Positions 33,545 through 41,580 of a DNA stretch of 53,215 nt are shown here, in pieces. Made by a program: the position numbers and the translations under genes. Numbering within the stretch: position 1 is the stretch's first letter; each line of letters opens with the position of its first letter. Where the stretch lies: contig JAGNBF010000050.1 of the NCBI GenBank assembly GCA_018004935.1, positions 1 through 53,215 of the forward strand, read 5' to 3'. The notes beneath the pieces are model-generated. The model ran no database searches and was not told the origin of the DNA. It saw only the letters and a program-made list of their open reading frames with translations. This DNA is from Chloroflexota bacterium (GTDB lineage: Bacteria; Chloroflexota; Anaerolineae; Promineifilales; Promineifilaceae).

Positions 33545-34309
33545 TTAACCAGAAGCCAGGACGTAAACCATGTGGGCGTAATGCTGACGCACGCTCAACG
33601 GCAGGAATGGCTCCAGCCGGGCGTAATAGTTGAGTCCCCACATGGCTAAACTTTCTACAACCCCGGTCGAAGCCTGCTCCCTTTGCGCCGCTGAACGAGT
33701 GGTTCCCGAGGGGAAAGGGGGCAGATCGGCCAGCCCGACCTGGGCCGAGGGGGTAGCCTGCACCAGCGTTTTTAGCTCGTCCAGGCTGAGGGTGCGTAAG
33801 CCGCTGAGGGTGCTGTGGGCGGGGTTGCCCGCGTTGGGGGTGAACAGGGCAATGGCCGGGGCTAAGGCCCGCAACCGTTGCCAGTAGACCGGCCGGTCGG
33901 CCACGGGCAGAGATTGGAGCACTTCGCAACAGATGGCTAAATCGAAGGAGCCGTCTATTTCGCCTAACCGGGCCGGGTCAGCTACCTGGATAAAGTGGGG
34001 GGAGACGTTGCGGAGCAGGTTTTGCCGTTGCGCGGCCGCGAGCGACTCCTTCCCCTTCGCTACAAACTCAGCCCGGTACTCGGCCACCACCACCTCCGCC
34101 TGCAACTCTTCGGCCAGGAGCAAAAAATCCAGACTACTGCCATACTTCTCCGGCAAACCAGCGACCAAAATTCGCCGGGGGGGAGCCATCCGGCGGAGAA
34201 AACGGCGCAAAATGAGCCGCTTGGCATAATATTCATACGCCGTGCCGACGCCTTCGCCTTCAGCCAGGGCCAGGGGATAGAGGGATTTGATGGAGCGGGA
34301 TGGGAGCAT
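33545..34309 (-). CDS. Class I SAM-dependent methyltransferase
   Basis: 254 aa from ATG 34309; thirteen upstream codons come from a GGAACTC word repeat. 'RRILVAGLPEKYGSSLDFLLLAEELQAEVVVAEYRAEFV' is a motif-I/II Rossmann start, with the glycine loop less canonical (AGLPEKYG). 'SFDLAICCEVLQSLPVADRPVYWQRLRALAP' corresponds to motifs IV-V of a class I methyltransferase. 'GNPAHSTLSGLRTLSLDELKTLV' follows, as in lipid or small-molecule methyltransferases. It should use S-adenosylmethionine on a small or envelope molecule. It precedes no partner on its strand before the peptidase-side repeat; the epimerase gene lies 120 bp upstream, and the two may share a transcript. Confidence 0.75.
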   Translation of the reverse strand: MLPSRSIKSLYPLALAEGEGVGTAYEYYAKRLILRRFLRRMAPPRRILVAGLPEKYGSSLDFLLLAEELQAEVVVAEYRAEFVAKGKESLAAAQRQNLLRNVSPHFIQVADPARLGEIDGSFDLAICCEVLQSLPVADRPVYWQRLRALAPAIALFTPNAGNPAHSTLSGLRTLSLDELKTLVQATPSAQVGLADLPPFPSGTTRSAAQREQASTGVVESLAMWGLNYYARLEPFLPLSVRQHYAHMVYVLASG

Positions 34310-34369
34310 AGTTGGGTTGGGGAACTCTGGGAACTCGAAAATTGTCAATGGTTAATAGCCAATTGTCAA

Positions 34370-34450
34370 TGGCGAATGAGCCGAAGTTCACTGGTTACTG
34401 TTCACTGGTTACTGTTCACTGCTCACTGGTTACTGGTCACTGCTCACTGC
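34370..34450. repeat. Microrepeat array TCACTGGTTACTG at the epimerase 3' end
   Basis: About six variants of CACTGGTTACTG/CACTGCTCACTG in tandem. They overlap the last codons of the epimerase gene. Confidence 0.8.
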
Positions 34451-35428
34451 TCCCAGCCACCCCTTCTCCCGATACCAGGCTACTGTCCGCTGTACCCCTT
34501 CGGCCAGGTCAAACTGGGGGGTGTAGCCGAGTTCGGTGTGGGCTTTTTGCCAGGAGAAGCGGCGGTCTTCGCTGAAGAAGGCGACGCCGGTGCGGGTGAG
34601 GGGTGGTTTTAGGCCGGTGAGCTGGCCGATGAGTTCTAACGCGGCCGCGCCGCCCCACACCACCGGTTTCGGCAACTGTAACCAGGGGGGCCGCACCCCT
34701 ACCGCCTCCGCAATAGCCGTGCCCAACTCCCGGAACGTCACCGGGCGCGGGCCAGCAATGTGATAAATGGCTCCCGGTTGGCCCTGTTTGAGGCAGAGGA
34801 GAAGCCCGGTGACAGCATCATCAATAAAGGTGGGGTGGCAGGTATTGCGGCCGCGACCCACATAAAAAAACAGCCCCTTTTGCACTGACCGGAACAACCC
34901 TAACACATGGGCATCACCGGGGCCGTAAATGAATTCCGGGCGGCCAATGACAACGGGGAGACCCGCGGCCGCAAACCGGTGAACAATCTGTTCCGCGGCC
35001 GCTTTGCTTCGTTCATACGGGTTGCTGGGAGCCAACGGGGTGGACTCGTCGGCGGGTGGCCCGGCAATGGGGCCAAGTACACCGGGGCTACTGATGTAGA
35101 GGAGGCGACGGAGAGAGGGTGTCGCGGCCGCTTCTGTCAGCACATTTTCCGTGCCCTGGGCGTGTAGCTGGTGGTAAGCCGCTTCCGGCACACCGGCCTG
35201 GCCTAACATCCCGGCCGAGTGAATGAGCCAATCGGCCCCGGCAAAGGCCCCGCGCAAACTGGCCGGGTCGGTGACATCCCCTTCGTGCCAGGTGATGGGT
35301 AAGGGGGAGAGCGTGTGGCGGGGGGATTGCGGCCGCGCTAGAGCCACCACCTGCGCCCCTTCCGCCACCAACGCCCGCACTAATGCTCCCCCTACAAACC
35401 CGGTCGCCCCGGTCACAACCACCTTCAT
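34430..35428 (-). CDS. NAD(P)-dependent epimerase/dehydratase (extended SDR)
   Basis: 332 aa. MKVVVTGATGFVGGALVRAL is the extended-SDR glycine motif (T-G-A-T-G-F-V-G). 'HEGDVTDPASLRGAFAGADWLIHSAG' is the adenine and NxAG-like segment. The catalytic pair Y-X3-K is Tyr138/Lys142 in NPYERSKAAAEQ, and the Ser lies in YISSPGV. The downstream 'GRPEFIYGPGDAHVLG' and 'TFRELGTAIAEAVG' regions are typical. Members interconvert or dehydrate nucleotide sugars or reduce sterol-like and polyketide ketones. With glycosyltransferase and SAM genes nearby, envelope sugar or lipid work is plausible. The last few codons (SDQ, stop) fall in a CACTGCTCACTGG word array. It is very rich in the palindrome (six sites). 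Confidence 0.88.
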   Translation of the reverse strand: MKVVVTGATGFVGGALVRALVAEGAQVVALARPQSPRHTLSPLPITWHEGDVTDPASLRGAFAGADWLIHSAGMLGQAGVPEAAYHQLHAQGTENVLTEAAATPSLRRLLYISSPGVLGPIAGPPADESTPLAPSNPYERSKAAAEQIVHRFAAAGLPVVIGRPEFIYGPGDAHVLGLFRSVQKGLFFYVGRGRNTCHPTFIDDAVTGLLLCLKQGQPGAIYHIAGPRPVTFRELGTAIAEAVGVRPPWLQLPKPVVWGGAAALELIGQLTGLKPPLTRTGVAFFSEDRRFSWQKAHTELGYTPQFDLAEGVQRTVAWYREKGWLGAVSSDQ

Positions 35429-35439
35429 CCCTCACCCCT

Positions 35440-35515
35440 TAAGAGTTTTTGTACACGGATTTTCACGGATGGCACGGATCAAAAAACAAGAATCTGCGCT
35501 AATCCCCAAATCTGC
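35440..35515. repeat. ACACGGATTTTCACGGATGG word repeat
   Basis: Words of the common bacterial interspersed CACGGATT...AATCTGCG type lie between the epimerase start and the end of the next gene. Confidence 0.6.
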
Positions 35516-35518
35516 GGA

Positions 35519-35800
35519 TTACTCCTGCTCATAGCGCATGACGGGACGGTAGACACAGCGGCAACGCCGCCCCAAGGCACAATTGGGCAAGGGGAGATGG
35601 GGGGCCTCATCGGGGTGATAAACTGTGCCAGTGGGAAGAGATTGCGCGGCCGCGCAACACCCCGCATCCACCTGCACCCGTACTCCCACAATCGAACCCC
35701 CCGCCTTCATCCCCAACCGATACGCCGCCAACGTCCGCTCGGCATAATCAGCCGGTTTCTCCATCTCTTTATGAAAATCGTCCAACCACCCAAATGCCAT
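35519..35800 (-). CDS. Small Cys-rich hypothetical protein
   Basis: 93 aa from ATG 35800. Not assigned to a named family. MAFGWLDDFHKEMEKPADYAERTLAAYRLGMKAGGSIVGVRVQV is a helix-strand start. A cysteine-bearing part follows: DAGCCAAAQSLPTGTVYHPDEAPHLPLPNCALGRRCRCVYRPVM. The spacing C-C...H...C...C-R-C looks like a small metal-binding knuckle. 'YHPDEAPHLPLPNC...RCRCVYRPVM' resembles a short domain I associate with uncharacterised Chloroflexota and phage-head-like proteins, but I cannot name it. It has one palindrome site, encoding CAAAQ, so it appears native. It lies between the epimerase and the radical SAM gene on the same strand. Confidence 0.65.
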   Translation of the reverse strand: MAFGWLDDFHKEMEKPADYAERTLAAYRLGMKAGGSIVGVRVQVDAGCCAAAQSLPTGTVYHPDEAPHLPLPNCALGRRCRCVYRPVMRYEQE

Positions 35801-35814
35801 AATTGAGCCACCTG

Positions 35815-35900
35815 TCAAGAACCCCTCACCCTAACCCTCTCCCCAGGGAGAGGGGATAGACTCCCTTCTCCCGGTGTGGGAGAAGGGCCGGGGATGAGGG
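35815..35900. repeat. CCCTCACCCTAACCCTCTCCC hairpin repeat
   Basis: A CTCCCAGGGAGAGG stem and a CTTCTCCCGGTGTGGGAGAAG stem stand in tandem. This is a common intergenic REP-like motif, also present at 41448-41525. It lies just after the radical SAM gene (minus strand 3' side) and may stop transcription. Confidence 0.7.
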
Positions 35901-35903
35901 TAT

Positions 35904-37010
35904 TTATTTTCGCACTTCAATCGAATCCGGCGTAATCACCTTCATGCCCACCTTCGCCAACGTCGGCACATCCAACAGCATGTTGGTATAAGACGCATTT
36001 GCCAGCGGACAATGGCACTCCTTCGCCGCAATACTCCGCCGCACTTCCTTGATCTTCTCCCCAAACCAGATCGCCCCAAAATCGTAGTTGTGGTCGCGCA
36101 AATTGCCTAACTTATCCGCCCGCACACAACAGGGCCAGACCGTACCATCGGCATAAATCTGGGCACTGGCCCATCCGGCATAACAGGGAATCACCTGATC
36201 CTCTTCGTCCAGAATGCGCTTTACCAACTTGTAATACTCCACCCGGAACGCCTCGGTAATCTTGGACACCCCTTTGTAGGAGCGTTTTTCGACATGGGCG
36301 ATGAGCCGATCAATCGCCTGGCGATAACTCTCTTTATCCGGTGTGATGGGCAGTCCCACCGTGTCCAACTCCACCCGTGGCTCGGCAATCTCCGTGATAA
36401 ACTGATCCGCGCCGGATTGATCCGCGTAGGCCATCACCTCTTCCAGATGCCCCACGCTGAACACAGACACAACGGTGTGAATGCCGAGCGTCAGGTTGGG
36501 CAGGCTGTCGCGCAAATCGAGCAGGGCATGGAGCGTCCGCTCGAACTTCTCGAAATTGCCCGCCACGCCGCGGATGAAATCATGTTTTTCGCCCACCCCA
36601 TCTAACGAGAGGTTGATGATAAGCCTGCTTTTGGGGCACGATTCGGCAATCTGTTTCACTTTTTCGGGGATGGTGTTGAGGATGCTGTTGGTGGGGATGT
36701 TGATGATGCCGGGCTGGCAATATTCGTAGGCCATCTGGCAAATCTCGACGATCCCCTTAAACATAAACGGTTCACCGCCGCTGACGGTGAACCAGTATGG
36801 GGCTTTACCCAACGAACGGAGTACCTTCTCCCACTCGTCCATATTCAGCTCATTCTCCCGCTTCATCCAGATGTTGCAGGTGAGACAGCGCGAATTACAG
36901 CGCGGCGAGGGTGAGAGGGTCAGGTTGATGGGGAGCATCTTCGGCCAACCGAAGCGGCGATAGCTCTTGTACAACGGAACACGGGCCAAAACGCCCAACA
37001 TTGAATTCAT
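35904..37010 (-). CDS. Radical SAM protein with SPASM-like C terminus
   Basis: 368 aa. The [4Fe-4S] motif CNSRCLTC (Cys38, Cys42, Cys45) follows 'LPINLTLSPSPR'. 'WFTVSGGEPFMF' is the GGE SAM-binding motif. The C-terminal cysteine set, CYAGWASAQIYADGTVWPCCVR, then ECHCPLANASYTN, is a SPASM/twitch-type auxiliary cluster site, as in peptide- or sugar-modifying enzymes. The substrate is unknown; no short precursor peptide gene was found next to it. The GT2 gene begins 127 bp upstream on the same strand, across a CACAGAG repeat, suggesting a joint envelope-modification role. No GCGGCCGC site is present in this gene or the next. Confidence 0.9.
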   Translation of the reverse strand: MNSMLGVLARVPLYKSYRRFGWPKMLPINLTLSPSPRCNSRCLTCNIWMKRENELNMDEWEKVLRSLGKAPYWFTVSGGEPFMFKGIVEICQMAYEYCQPGIINIPTNSILNTIPEKVKQIAESCPKSRLIINLSLDGVGEKHDFIRGVAGNFEKFERTLHALLDLRDSLPNLTLGIHTVVSVFSVGHLEEVMAYADQSGADQFITEIAEPRVELDTVGLPITPDKESYRQAIDRLIAHVEKRSYKGVSKITEAFRVEYYKLVKRILDEEDQVIPCYAGWASAQIYADGTVWPCCVRADKLGNLRDHNYDFGAIWFGEKIKEVRRSIAAKECHCPLANASYTNMLLDVPTLAKVGMKVITPDSIEVRK

Positions 37011-37022
37011 AGATGTTGACTA

Positions 37023-37132
37023 AAAGAGGGGACACAGAGAGCACAGAGGAGACACAGAGATACACAGAGGTAAAAATCTGTTTTTGCTCTGTGTATCTCT
37101 GGCTTTTTATCTCTGTGGCCTCTGTGTCCCCC
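37023..37132. repeat. CACAGAG-word long hairpin
   Basis: ACACAGAGAGCACAGAGG words (37028-37070) face the complementary CTGTGTATCTCTGG / CTCTGTGGCCTCTGTGTCC (37085-37128). It has the same structure as 9150-9314 and fills the space between the GT2 and radical SAM genes. Confidence 0.8.
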
Positions 37133-37137
37133 CATTT

Positions 37138-38046
37138 TTACGAACTTAACTCTTTGGTGGTGGTGGCGATTTCCCAGACACTGTGATCCCGTTTGGCTTT
37201 GTAGTCGCGCCAGCCCAGGTAACGGCCATACATTTCCAGGGCCACAACCAGCCATGTCCAGACGAACTGTTTGGGTCGCCAATCGAGATGGGCCAACAGC
37301 AGGCGCAGAATTTTGAGGCCGCTCATCGTGCTGACGGCATAACCGAGCGATTCCTTAATGATGAGATGCCCGGCGTAGATGCGCCGCCGCTGGCGCAGAA
37401 AATCGTCCACCGTTTCTGCCCCTTTGTTGTAGATGATGGCATCGGGCACGTAACGCACCTTGTACCCCTGACCACGAATGATTGGCTCGACACTGGCTTC
37501 GTCTACGGCGGTATCGTAGGGGATACGCTCAAAAATTTTGCGGAAGGCGGTCATTTCCCCGGCTTTGAACCCGTTCAGGTTAATCTGGTGATGCAATTCC
37601 CACAGCAGATGAACGCCAAAACCCATAAACGTCTGGGGATCATTCACCGGAACGGGGCGGCAACTGGTCATGCCGATATTGACATCGGCCAGGGGAGCCA
37701 CCAGTTTTTCGATGGCGTCCAGTTCGGGTAGTACGTCCGCACTGCACAGGATGAGGATGGGCTGGGTGGCGTGGCGCATGAACAGGTTGATGGCTGAGGC
37801 TTTGCCCTCGCGCTTTTCTTGAATGAGCAGAGAGATACGTGGCTCGCGGCGGGCATATTCGCGCACAATCGCCTCGGTGTTGTCGGTGCAACCGCTGATA
37901 ACGACGATGATTTCGTGCAAAACGACGGTCGAAAGTTGTTGTTCGAGGACGCGCTCCAGCAAACGGCCAATGTTAGCTTCTTCGTTATGGGCGGTAATGC
38001 CCATGGCGCAATGCAAGGGGGGGGCAGATGGAGTCACTTCGGGCAT
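37138..38046 (-). CDS. Family 2 glycosyltransferase
   Basis: 302 aa. GT-A fold: 'CAMGITAHNEEANIGRLLERVLEQ' nucleotide-sugar start, 'IIVVISGCTDNTEAIVREYA', and 'KREGKASAINLFM'. Then comes ILCSADVLPELDA, where the usual DxD is a variant 'SAD'. 'EMTAFRKIFERIPYDTAVDEASVEPIIRGQGYKVRYVP' supplies the ED acceptor motif, and DDFLRQRRR is the QxxRW-like segment of processive members. It is cytosolic with a C-terminal membrane-associated helix region (LLLAHLDWRPKQFVWTWLVVALEMYG). It transfers sugar from a nucleotide donor to a lipid or glycan acceptor. No palindrome site is present over 0.9 kb. Confidence 0.9.
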   Translation of the reverse strand: MPEVTPSAPPLHCAMGITAHNEEANIGRLLERVLEQQLSTVVLHEIIVVISGCTDNTEAIVREYARREPRISLLIQEKREGKASAINLFMRHATQPILILCSADVLPELDAIEKLVAPLADVNIGMTSCRPVPVNDPQTFMGFGVHLLWELHHQINLNGFKAGEMTAFRKIFERIPYDTAVDEASVEPIIRGQGYKVRYVPDAIIYNKGAETVDDFLRQRRRIYAGHLIIKESLGYAVSTMSGLKILRLLLAHLDWRPKQFVWTWLVVALEMYGRYLGWRDYKAKRDHSVWEIATTTKELSS

Positions 38047-38294
38047 GATTATTCACCTTTCAGGCTCCGAAGTATAGTCTACCAACCGCCCCAATGCTAC
38101 CGTAGCGATGCGGGTGGGCGGTGTTCTAATAATTTAGCGACAGAAAACTGGTGTGGTTCTTTGGGTGGTTGGATGGAGAGAGGGAAATGGGGGTTGCGGC
38201 GTTCACTACCTATTACACAAATAGTGGGAAGGGGCGTTAGGCATCGCGTTTTGTTCCGCTTGTAATGTGGTTGCGATGGGGCTATATTTGGATC
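38047..38294. other. Divergent spacer before the brnT remnant
   Basis: 248 bp. No repeat family or convincing promoter was recognised. TTGTTTGGGACC and AT-rich bits occur, but no consensus pair at good spacing. Confidence 0.4.
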
Positions 38295-38351
38295 ATGCGC
38301 TTTGTTTGGGACCAGCAAAAGAATCAAGCCAACATTAAAAAGCATCGGTAG
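38295..38351 (+). pseudogene. brnT: Truncated brnT toxin gene (18-codon remnant)
   Basis: ATG at 38295 encodes MRFVWDQQKNQANIKKHR then TAG (38349-38351). This is the N-terminal signature of BrnT RNase toxins (MxFxWDxxKxxxNxxKHG), which normally run to about 90 residues. Everything after KKH is missing, and brnA begins at once. An internal deletion joining the first 17 codons to a stop explains it. The toxin cannot be active. Confidence 0.85.
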
Positions 38352-38365
38352 TGAGCGAACACAAT

Positions 38366-38629
38366 ATGAGCAAGCCTACCAAGACGAATTTGGAACTCCT
38401 TGATGCGATGACCGATGAAATGATTGATACGACAGATGTGCCGCCATTGACGGAGAAGTTTTTCAAAACAGCCAAATGGCGGAAACCTCAATCCACCGTA
38501 AAAGTTACGGTAGAGGTGGAACCGGAAGTCATCGAGTGGTTTAAAGCACAAGGTGAAAATTATGAGCGTTATTTGGCGGCCGCACTACGCATTTATGCCC
38601 AGGCGCATGTTGTGCCCGAAAACACATAA
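38366..38629 (+). CDS. brnA: BrnA-family antitoxin
   Basis: 87 aa from ATG 38366. A GTG at 38351 overlapping the remnant's stop would add five residues. MSKPTKTNLELLDAMTDEMIDTTDVPPLTEKFFKTAKWRKPQ is the typical toxin-neutralising N-terminal arm. VKVTVEVEPEVIEWFKAQGENYERYLAAALRIYAQAH is the ribbon-helix-helix DNA-binding end. Such antitoxins bind BrnT and repress the operon. Here the toxin is reduced to a remnant, so the protein may act as a lone anti-addiction factor or local regulator. The palindrome at 38576 encodes LAAAL inside the second helix. Confidence 0.9.
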   Translation: MSKPTKTNLELLDAMTDEMIDTTDVPPLTEKFFKTAKWRKPQSTVKVTVEVEPEVIEWFKAQGENYERYLAAALRIYAQAHVVPENT

Positions 38630-38916
38630 GCCAGTAACGTTAAACGTACCCCCCGTCTGGCTTCTAACCATTCTCCCCCTCATTCCTCACCCCTTTTACC
38701 TCAGCCCTCAGTTTTGCGGCCTTTGGGAAATCCGTTTGTTTATTAATCCGTTGATGTAATCCAGTGGTTGCGAGGCAAAGGTGGCACGGTCAGGAGACCG
38801 GCCACAGTGAGGCTTCTTATTGAACAGGAACACCTCGCCACAGCTAGGGGTGGGGAAGGGTGGACACGGGTAAAAGAATGGGAATGCGGCCGCAGGGCGA
38901 GGGCTTGATCAGCAAG
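38630..38916. other. Spacer with a palindrome and GGTCAGGAGACCGG word
   Basis: GGTCAGGAGACCGGCCACAG at about 38789 is shared with 15790, 30765 and 50712. One GCGGCCGC lies at 38886. No gene is supported. Confidence 0.5.
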
Positions 38917-39786
38917 CTATACGGTAAGAGACCATTTTGTTCTTTTCATCAACGCAGTTAGCTTGTCTTTTTCCAGATTAGTGAGCGTCTTAAGCCCTGC
39001 ATGTTCTTCTCCCTTAATGCGGGCCAATCGCACATTCTTAATATTCTCAAGCATGGTACACATAAAATCCATATGGCTGAGGCTTTCTAGCGGGTTGAAA
39101 TGTTGAAATACTTCTCTAACCTGACGTGACCCGTCTTGAAGTTTTTCAATTTCTAGATATCTAATTGAATCGTCAGATGAGAAAGTCAATCCCGATTCTG
39201 GGGCGTTGTTAAGCCTGAAACTAAAGTAAGTGGAACCGGTCATGATTCTAAGTCCATGCTTGTAGGAGTTGTACTCATTGTAATTTAAGTACTTATATGC
39301 CATTCTTTGCAACATCCACCTCAGATTATCAATATTCGTCTCCCATTTCTCGCTAACTGCAGGATTATCACTTCTGAAACCCAAATAAACTGCTTCATCA
39401 AGAGCTTCATTCATGTTAGTGAAGAGTCCATTTGAAAAGTTAACAGCGTTGCTATCTAGCAAGGCCTGTGCTTTCTCTTTGATCTCTTTAGTTGTGTACG
39501 ATGTTAGATAAAGCCAATGAGCCAGTGGTTGGAATACAGCAATAATAAGTGCTAAAAAAGCTTCAAACTGCTGAAATTCAGAGAAGTGGATGTGAGCGCG
39601 TAAAGTCTCAAAGTACTTATCTTTGATGTCGTCGGGATTACCCCCAGCATCACTTATTAAGCTTCTGAATTTGTCTGGGTTCTCGATAATTAAATACAAA
39701 GCTTCTACTTTATTCCAGAGAAAGTTATGGTCATAGCCCTCGTAGAATCTCAAGTTTAGGTTATCTGGGTCTCGAATTATGTACAT
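38917..39786 (-). CDS. Hypothetical protein, AT-rich, probably acquired
   Basis: 289 aa from ATG 39786; a start 13 codons upstream is possible. Not recognised. The protein is largely helical and soluble: 'RFYEGYDHNFLWNKVEALYLIIENPDKFRSLI', 'ALLDSNAVNFSNGLFTNMNEALDEAVYLGF', 'WMLQRMAYKYLNYNEYNSYKHGLRI', and 'TLENLEKDKLTALMKRTKW'-like end. The YNSYKHG.R segment recalls a conserved Lys-His patch, but no named motif is present. Aromatic and Asn residues are frequent. Base composition is the most AT-rich of any gene here, no GCGGCCGC occurs in it, and flanks are gene-poor. Together these suggest horizontal transfer. Confidence 0.7.
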   Translation of the reverse strand: MYIIRDPDNLNLRFYEGYDHNFLWNKVEALYLIIENPDKFRSLISDAGGNPDDIKDKYFETLRAHIHFSEFQQFEAFLALIIAVFQPLAHWLYLTSYTTKEIKEKAQALLDSNAVNFSNGLFTNMNEALDEAVYLGFRSDNPAVSEKWETNIDNLRWMLQRMAYKYLNYNEYNSYKHGLRIMTGSTYFSFRLNNAPESGLTFSSDDSIRYLEIEKLQDGSRQVREVFQHFNPLESLSHMDFMCTMLENIKNVRLARIKGEEHAGLKTLTNLEKDKLTALMKRTKWSLTV

Positions 39787-40023
39787 GATGTAATACTCAG
39801 CTTTCCGAATAGCGAAAAGTGGCAAATCACTAATGTTGAATTAAGAGAGTTGTGAGCATCAATTAACAAATAAAATTTTATGTGGTAGTAAAAAGTAAGT
39901 CAATTCTCAGGTGAAAGGAATTAATTGCGGTATGGACTGCATAAGAACAAATAAGAAGGGTGCTTGCGGCCGCGAAAGGGGGATTGACGAGGGGGTGGGT
40001 GTTGTATATTGCTCCCCTCACCA

Positions 40024-41310
40024 CTAACTGCCACCCCCCTTCTGCGTATCAACCCAGACCAGGACAAGGGCCAGGATGTTGCCCACCAGTCCCGCGCTGA
40101 CCATGATGGTGGCGATAGCGGCGAGGCTGGCATGGAAGAAAATCATCCCCAGCAGTTGGCCGATGACGACGATGACAAGGGCGGTAATGAAGGCGGGGCG
40201 TTTGAGGGAGAGGGCGTAGTTGAGCCAGATGTTGAGGGTAGCAAACAGGGTCGTCGCCAGCCCCACCAGCCCCAAAACAAGGCCGGGGTCCTGGTACGCC
40301 CCGCCGAAAATGGTGCTGACCAGCCAGGTGGGGAAGAGAAAGTAGAGAACAGTCAGAGCCAGACCGGGGAGCAGAGTCACAAGCAGGGCTAACAGGAGGA
40401 CAGGGCGGGGATCGCGGCCGCGGGCCTGCCTTTGTGTCGCTTTAGGAAACAACACCATGCCCATTGCCAGGGGAATAAACAGGTTGATCTTGCCCAATGT
40501 CACCACCGGGCCATAATTGCCCGCCATCTCCGGGTCAAACAGGAGCTTCACCAGGATGGCGTCCATGTTGGTGAGCAGGGCGAAGGCGAGCAGACCGGCG
40601 AGGGTTTGGGCGGAGTAGCCGAGGCTGACAATTTGAGAAAGAGGTTGGGGTGGTGTGTGGTGCGTGGTGCGTGGTGCGTGGGTGTGCGGCCGCAATAATG
40701 CCAGCGCAATCAACAAGGCCACACCACTCGCCAGGGGCAGGGCCAGAATCGCCCCAAACGATTGCCAGCCCCAGTTGATCAGCACCCCCGCCAGCACCAG
40801 CCGCAACAACGCCTGCGTCACCTGGATCACCCCCAGGCCGGTAAAATGTTGCAACCCTTGCAACGCCCCATCGGTGACGGGGCGTAAAAAGAGCAGGAGC
40901 AGGGCCAGACTGGCGGCCCATAACGGGGTGGGTGTGGTCAACTTGAGGAGCCGGGCGATCAAGGGACTCACCAAAGCCAATAAAATTGTCGCCACGACAC
41001 CCCAACGCCAGGCCCAACGCCACATCTGTCGCACAAACAACCCCACTTGCGCTGTGGTTTCGACGCGGCCGCTCATATCCGCCGTGTAATAGGCCACCAC
41101 ATTACGAATGACGTTGGTCAGGTGGACAGCCACTTGCAACAGGGCGGTGATGGAAACGAGCACCCCAAACTCCACCGGGTCGAGCCAGCGGCCAGTCAGG
41201 GCGTTGTACAGATAATCCAACACCCCGGTGATGAGCGTGGCTCCGGCCATTGTCAGACCATGTCGTGCCCCGGAGAGACTAAATTGGGAGAGACGAGACT
41301 TTATAGACAT
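40024..41310 (-). CDS. Polysaccharide flippase-like membrane protein (Wzx/MOP type)
   Basis: 428 aa with about twelve hydrophobic segments. 'ARHGLTMAGATLITGVLDYLYNALTGRWLDPVEFGVLVSITALLQV' is the MATE/MOP flippase opening. 'FALLTNMDAILVKLLFDPEMAGNYGPVVTLGKINLFIPLAMGMVLFPKAT' is the mid-protein signature of oligosaccharide flippases. It should move lipid-linked sugars across the cytoplasmic membrane, serving the glycosyltransferases of this region. A loop HTHAPRTTHHTPPQP is translated from a GTGGTGCGTGGTGCGT microrepeat (about 40652-40685), another case of repeat capture. Three palindrome sites. Confidence 0.88.
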   Translation of the reverse strand: MSIKSRLSQFSLSGARHGLTMAGATLITGVLDYLYNALTGRWLDPVEFGVLVSITALLQVAVHLTNVIRNVVAYYTADMSGRVETTAQVGLFVRQMWRWAWRWGVVATILLALVSPLIARLLKLTTPTPLWAASLALLLLFLRPVTDGALQGLQHFTGLGVIQVTQALLRLVLAGVLINWGWQSFGAILALPLASGVALLIALALLRPHTHAPRTTHHTPPQPLSQIVSLGYSAQTLAGLLAFALLTNMDAILVKLLFDPEMAGNYGPVVTLGKINLFIPLAMGMVLFPKATQRQARGRDPRPVLLLALLVTLLPGLALTVLYFLFPTWLVSTIFGGAYQDPGLVLGLVGLATTLFATLNIWLNYALSLKRPAFITALVIVVIGQLLGMIFFHASLAAIATIMVSAGLVGNILALVLVWVDTQKGGGS

Positions 41311-41580
41311 AATGAAGCAAATAATTAATGGGTGGTAACTATTCAGGTGTCACAACTTATTCCCACGCTCGGCGTGGGAATTTCCTCTGGGACGCTCTGC
41401 ATCCTACACAACGCTGAGCGTGAAATGAGGATGTGAAACCGCTGACCCTCACCCCCGACCCCTCTCCCGAAGCGGGAGAGGGGAGTTAGTTCCCTCTCCC
41501 TGGGGAGAGGGTTAGGGTGAGGGGCTGTATAGATACAATGGGTGAATTGTTGAATGATTAACCGTTCACCAATTCACCCA
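41311..41580. repeat. Spacer with REP-like hairpins
   Basis: CCCACGCTCGGCGTGGG near 41363 is a small hairpin. CCCCTCTCCCGAAGCGGGAGAGG at about 41469-41492 and CCCTCTCCCTGGGGAGAGGG at about 41493-41512 are tandem stems of the family at 35815. GTGAATTGTTGAATGATTAA words near 41541 also occur at 15555. Confidence 0.65.
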
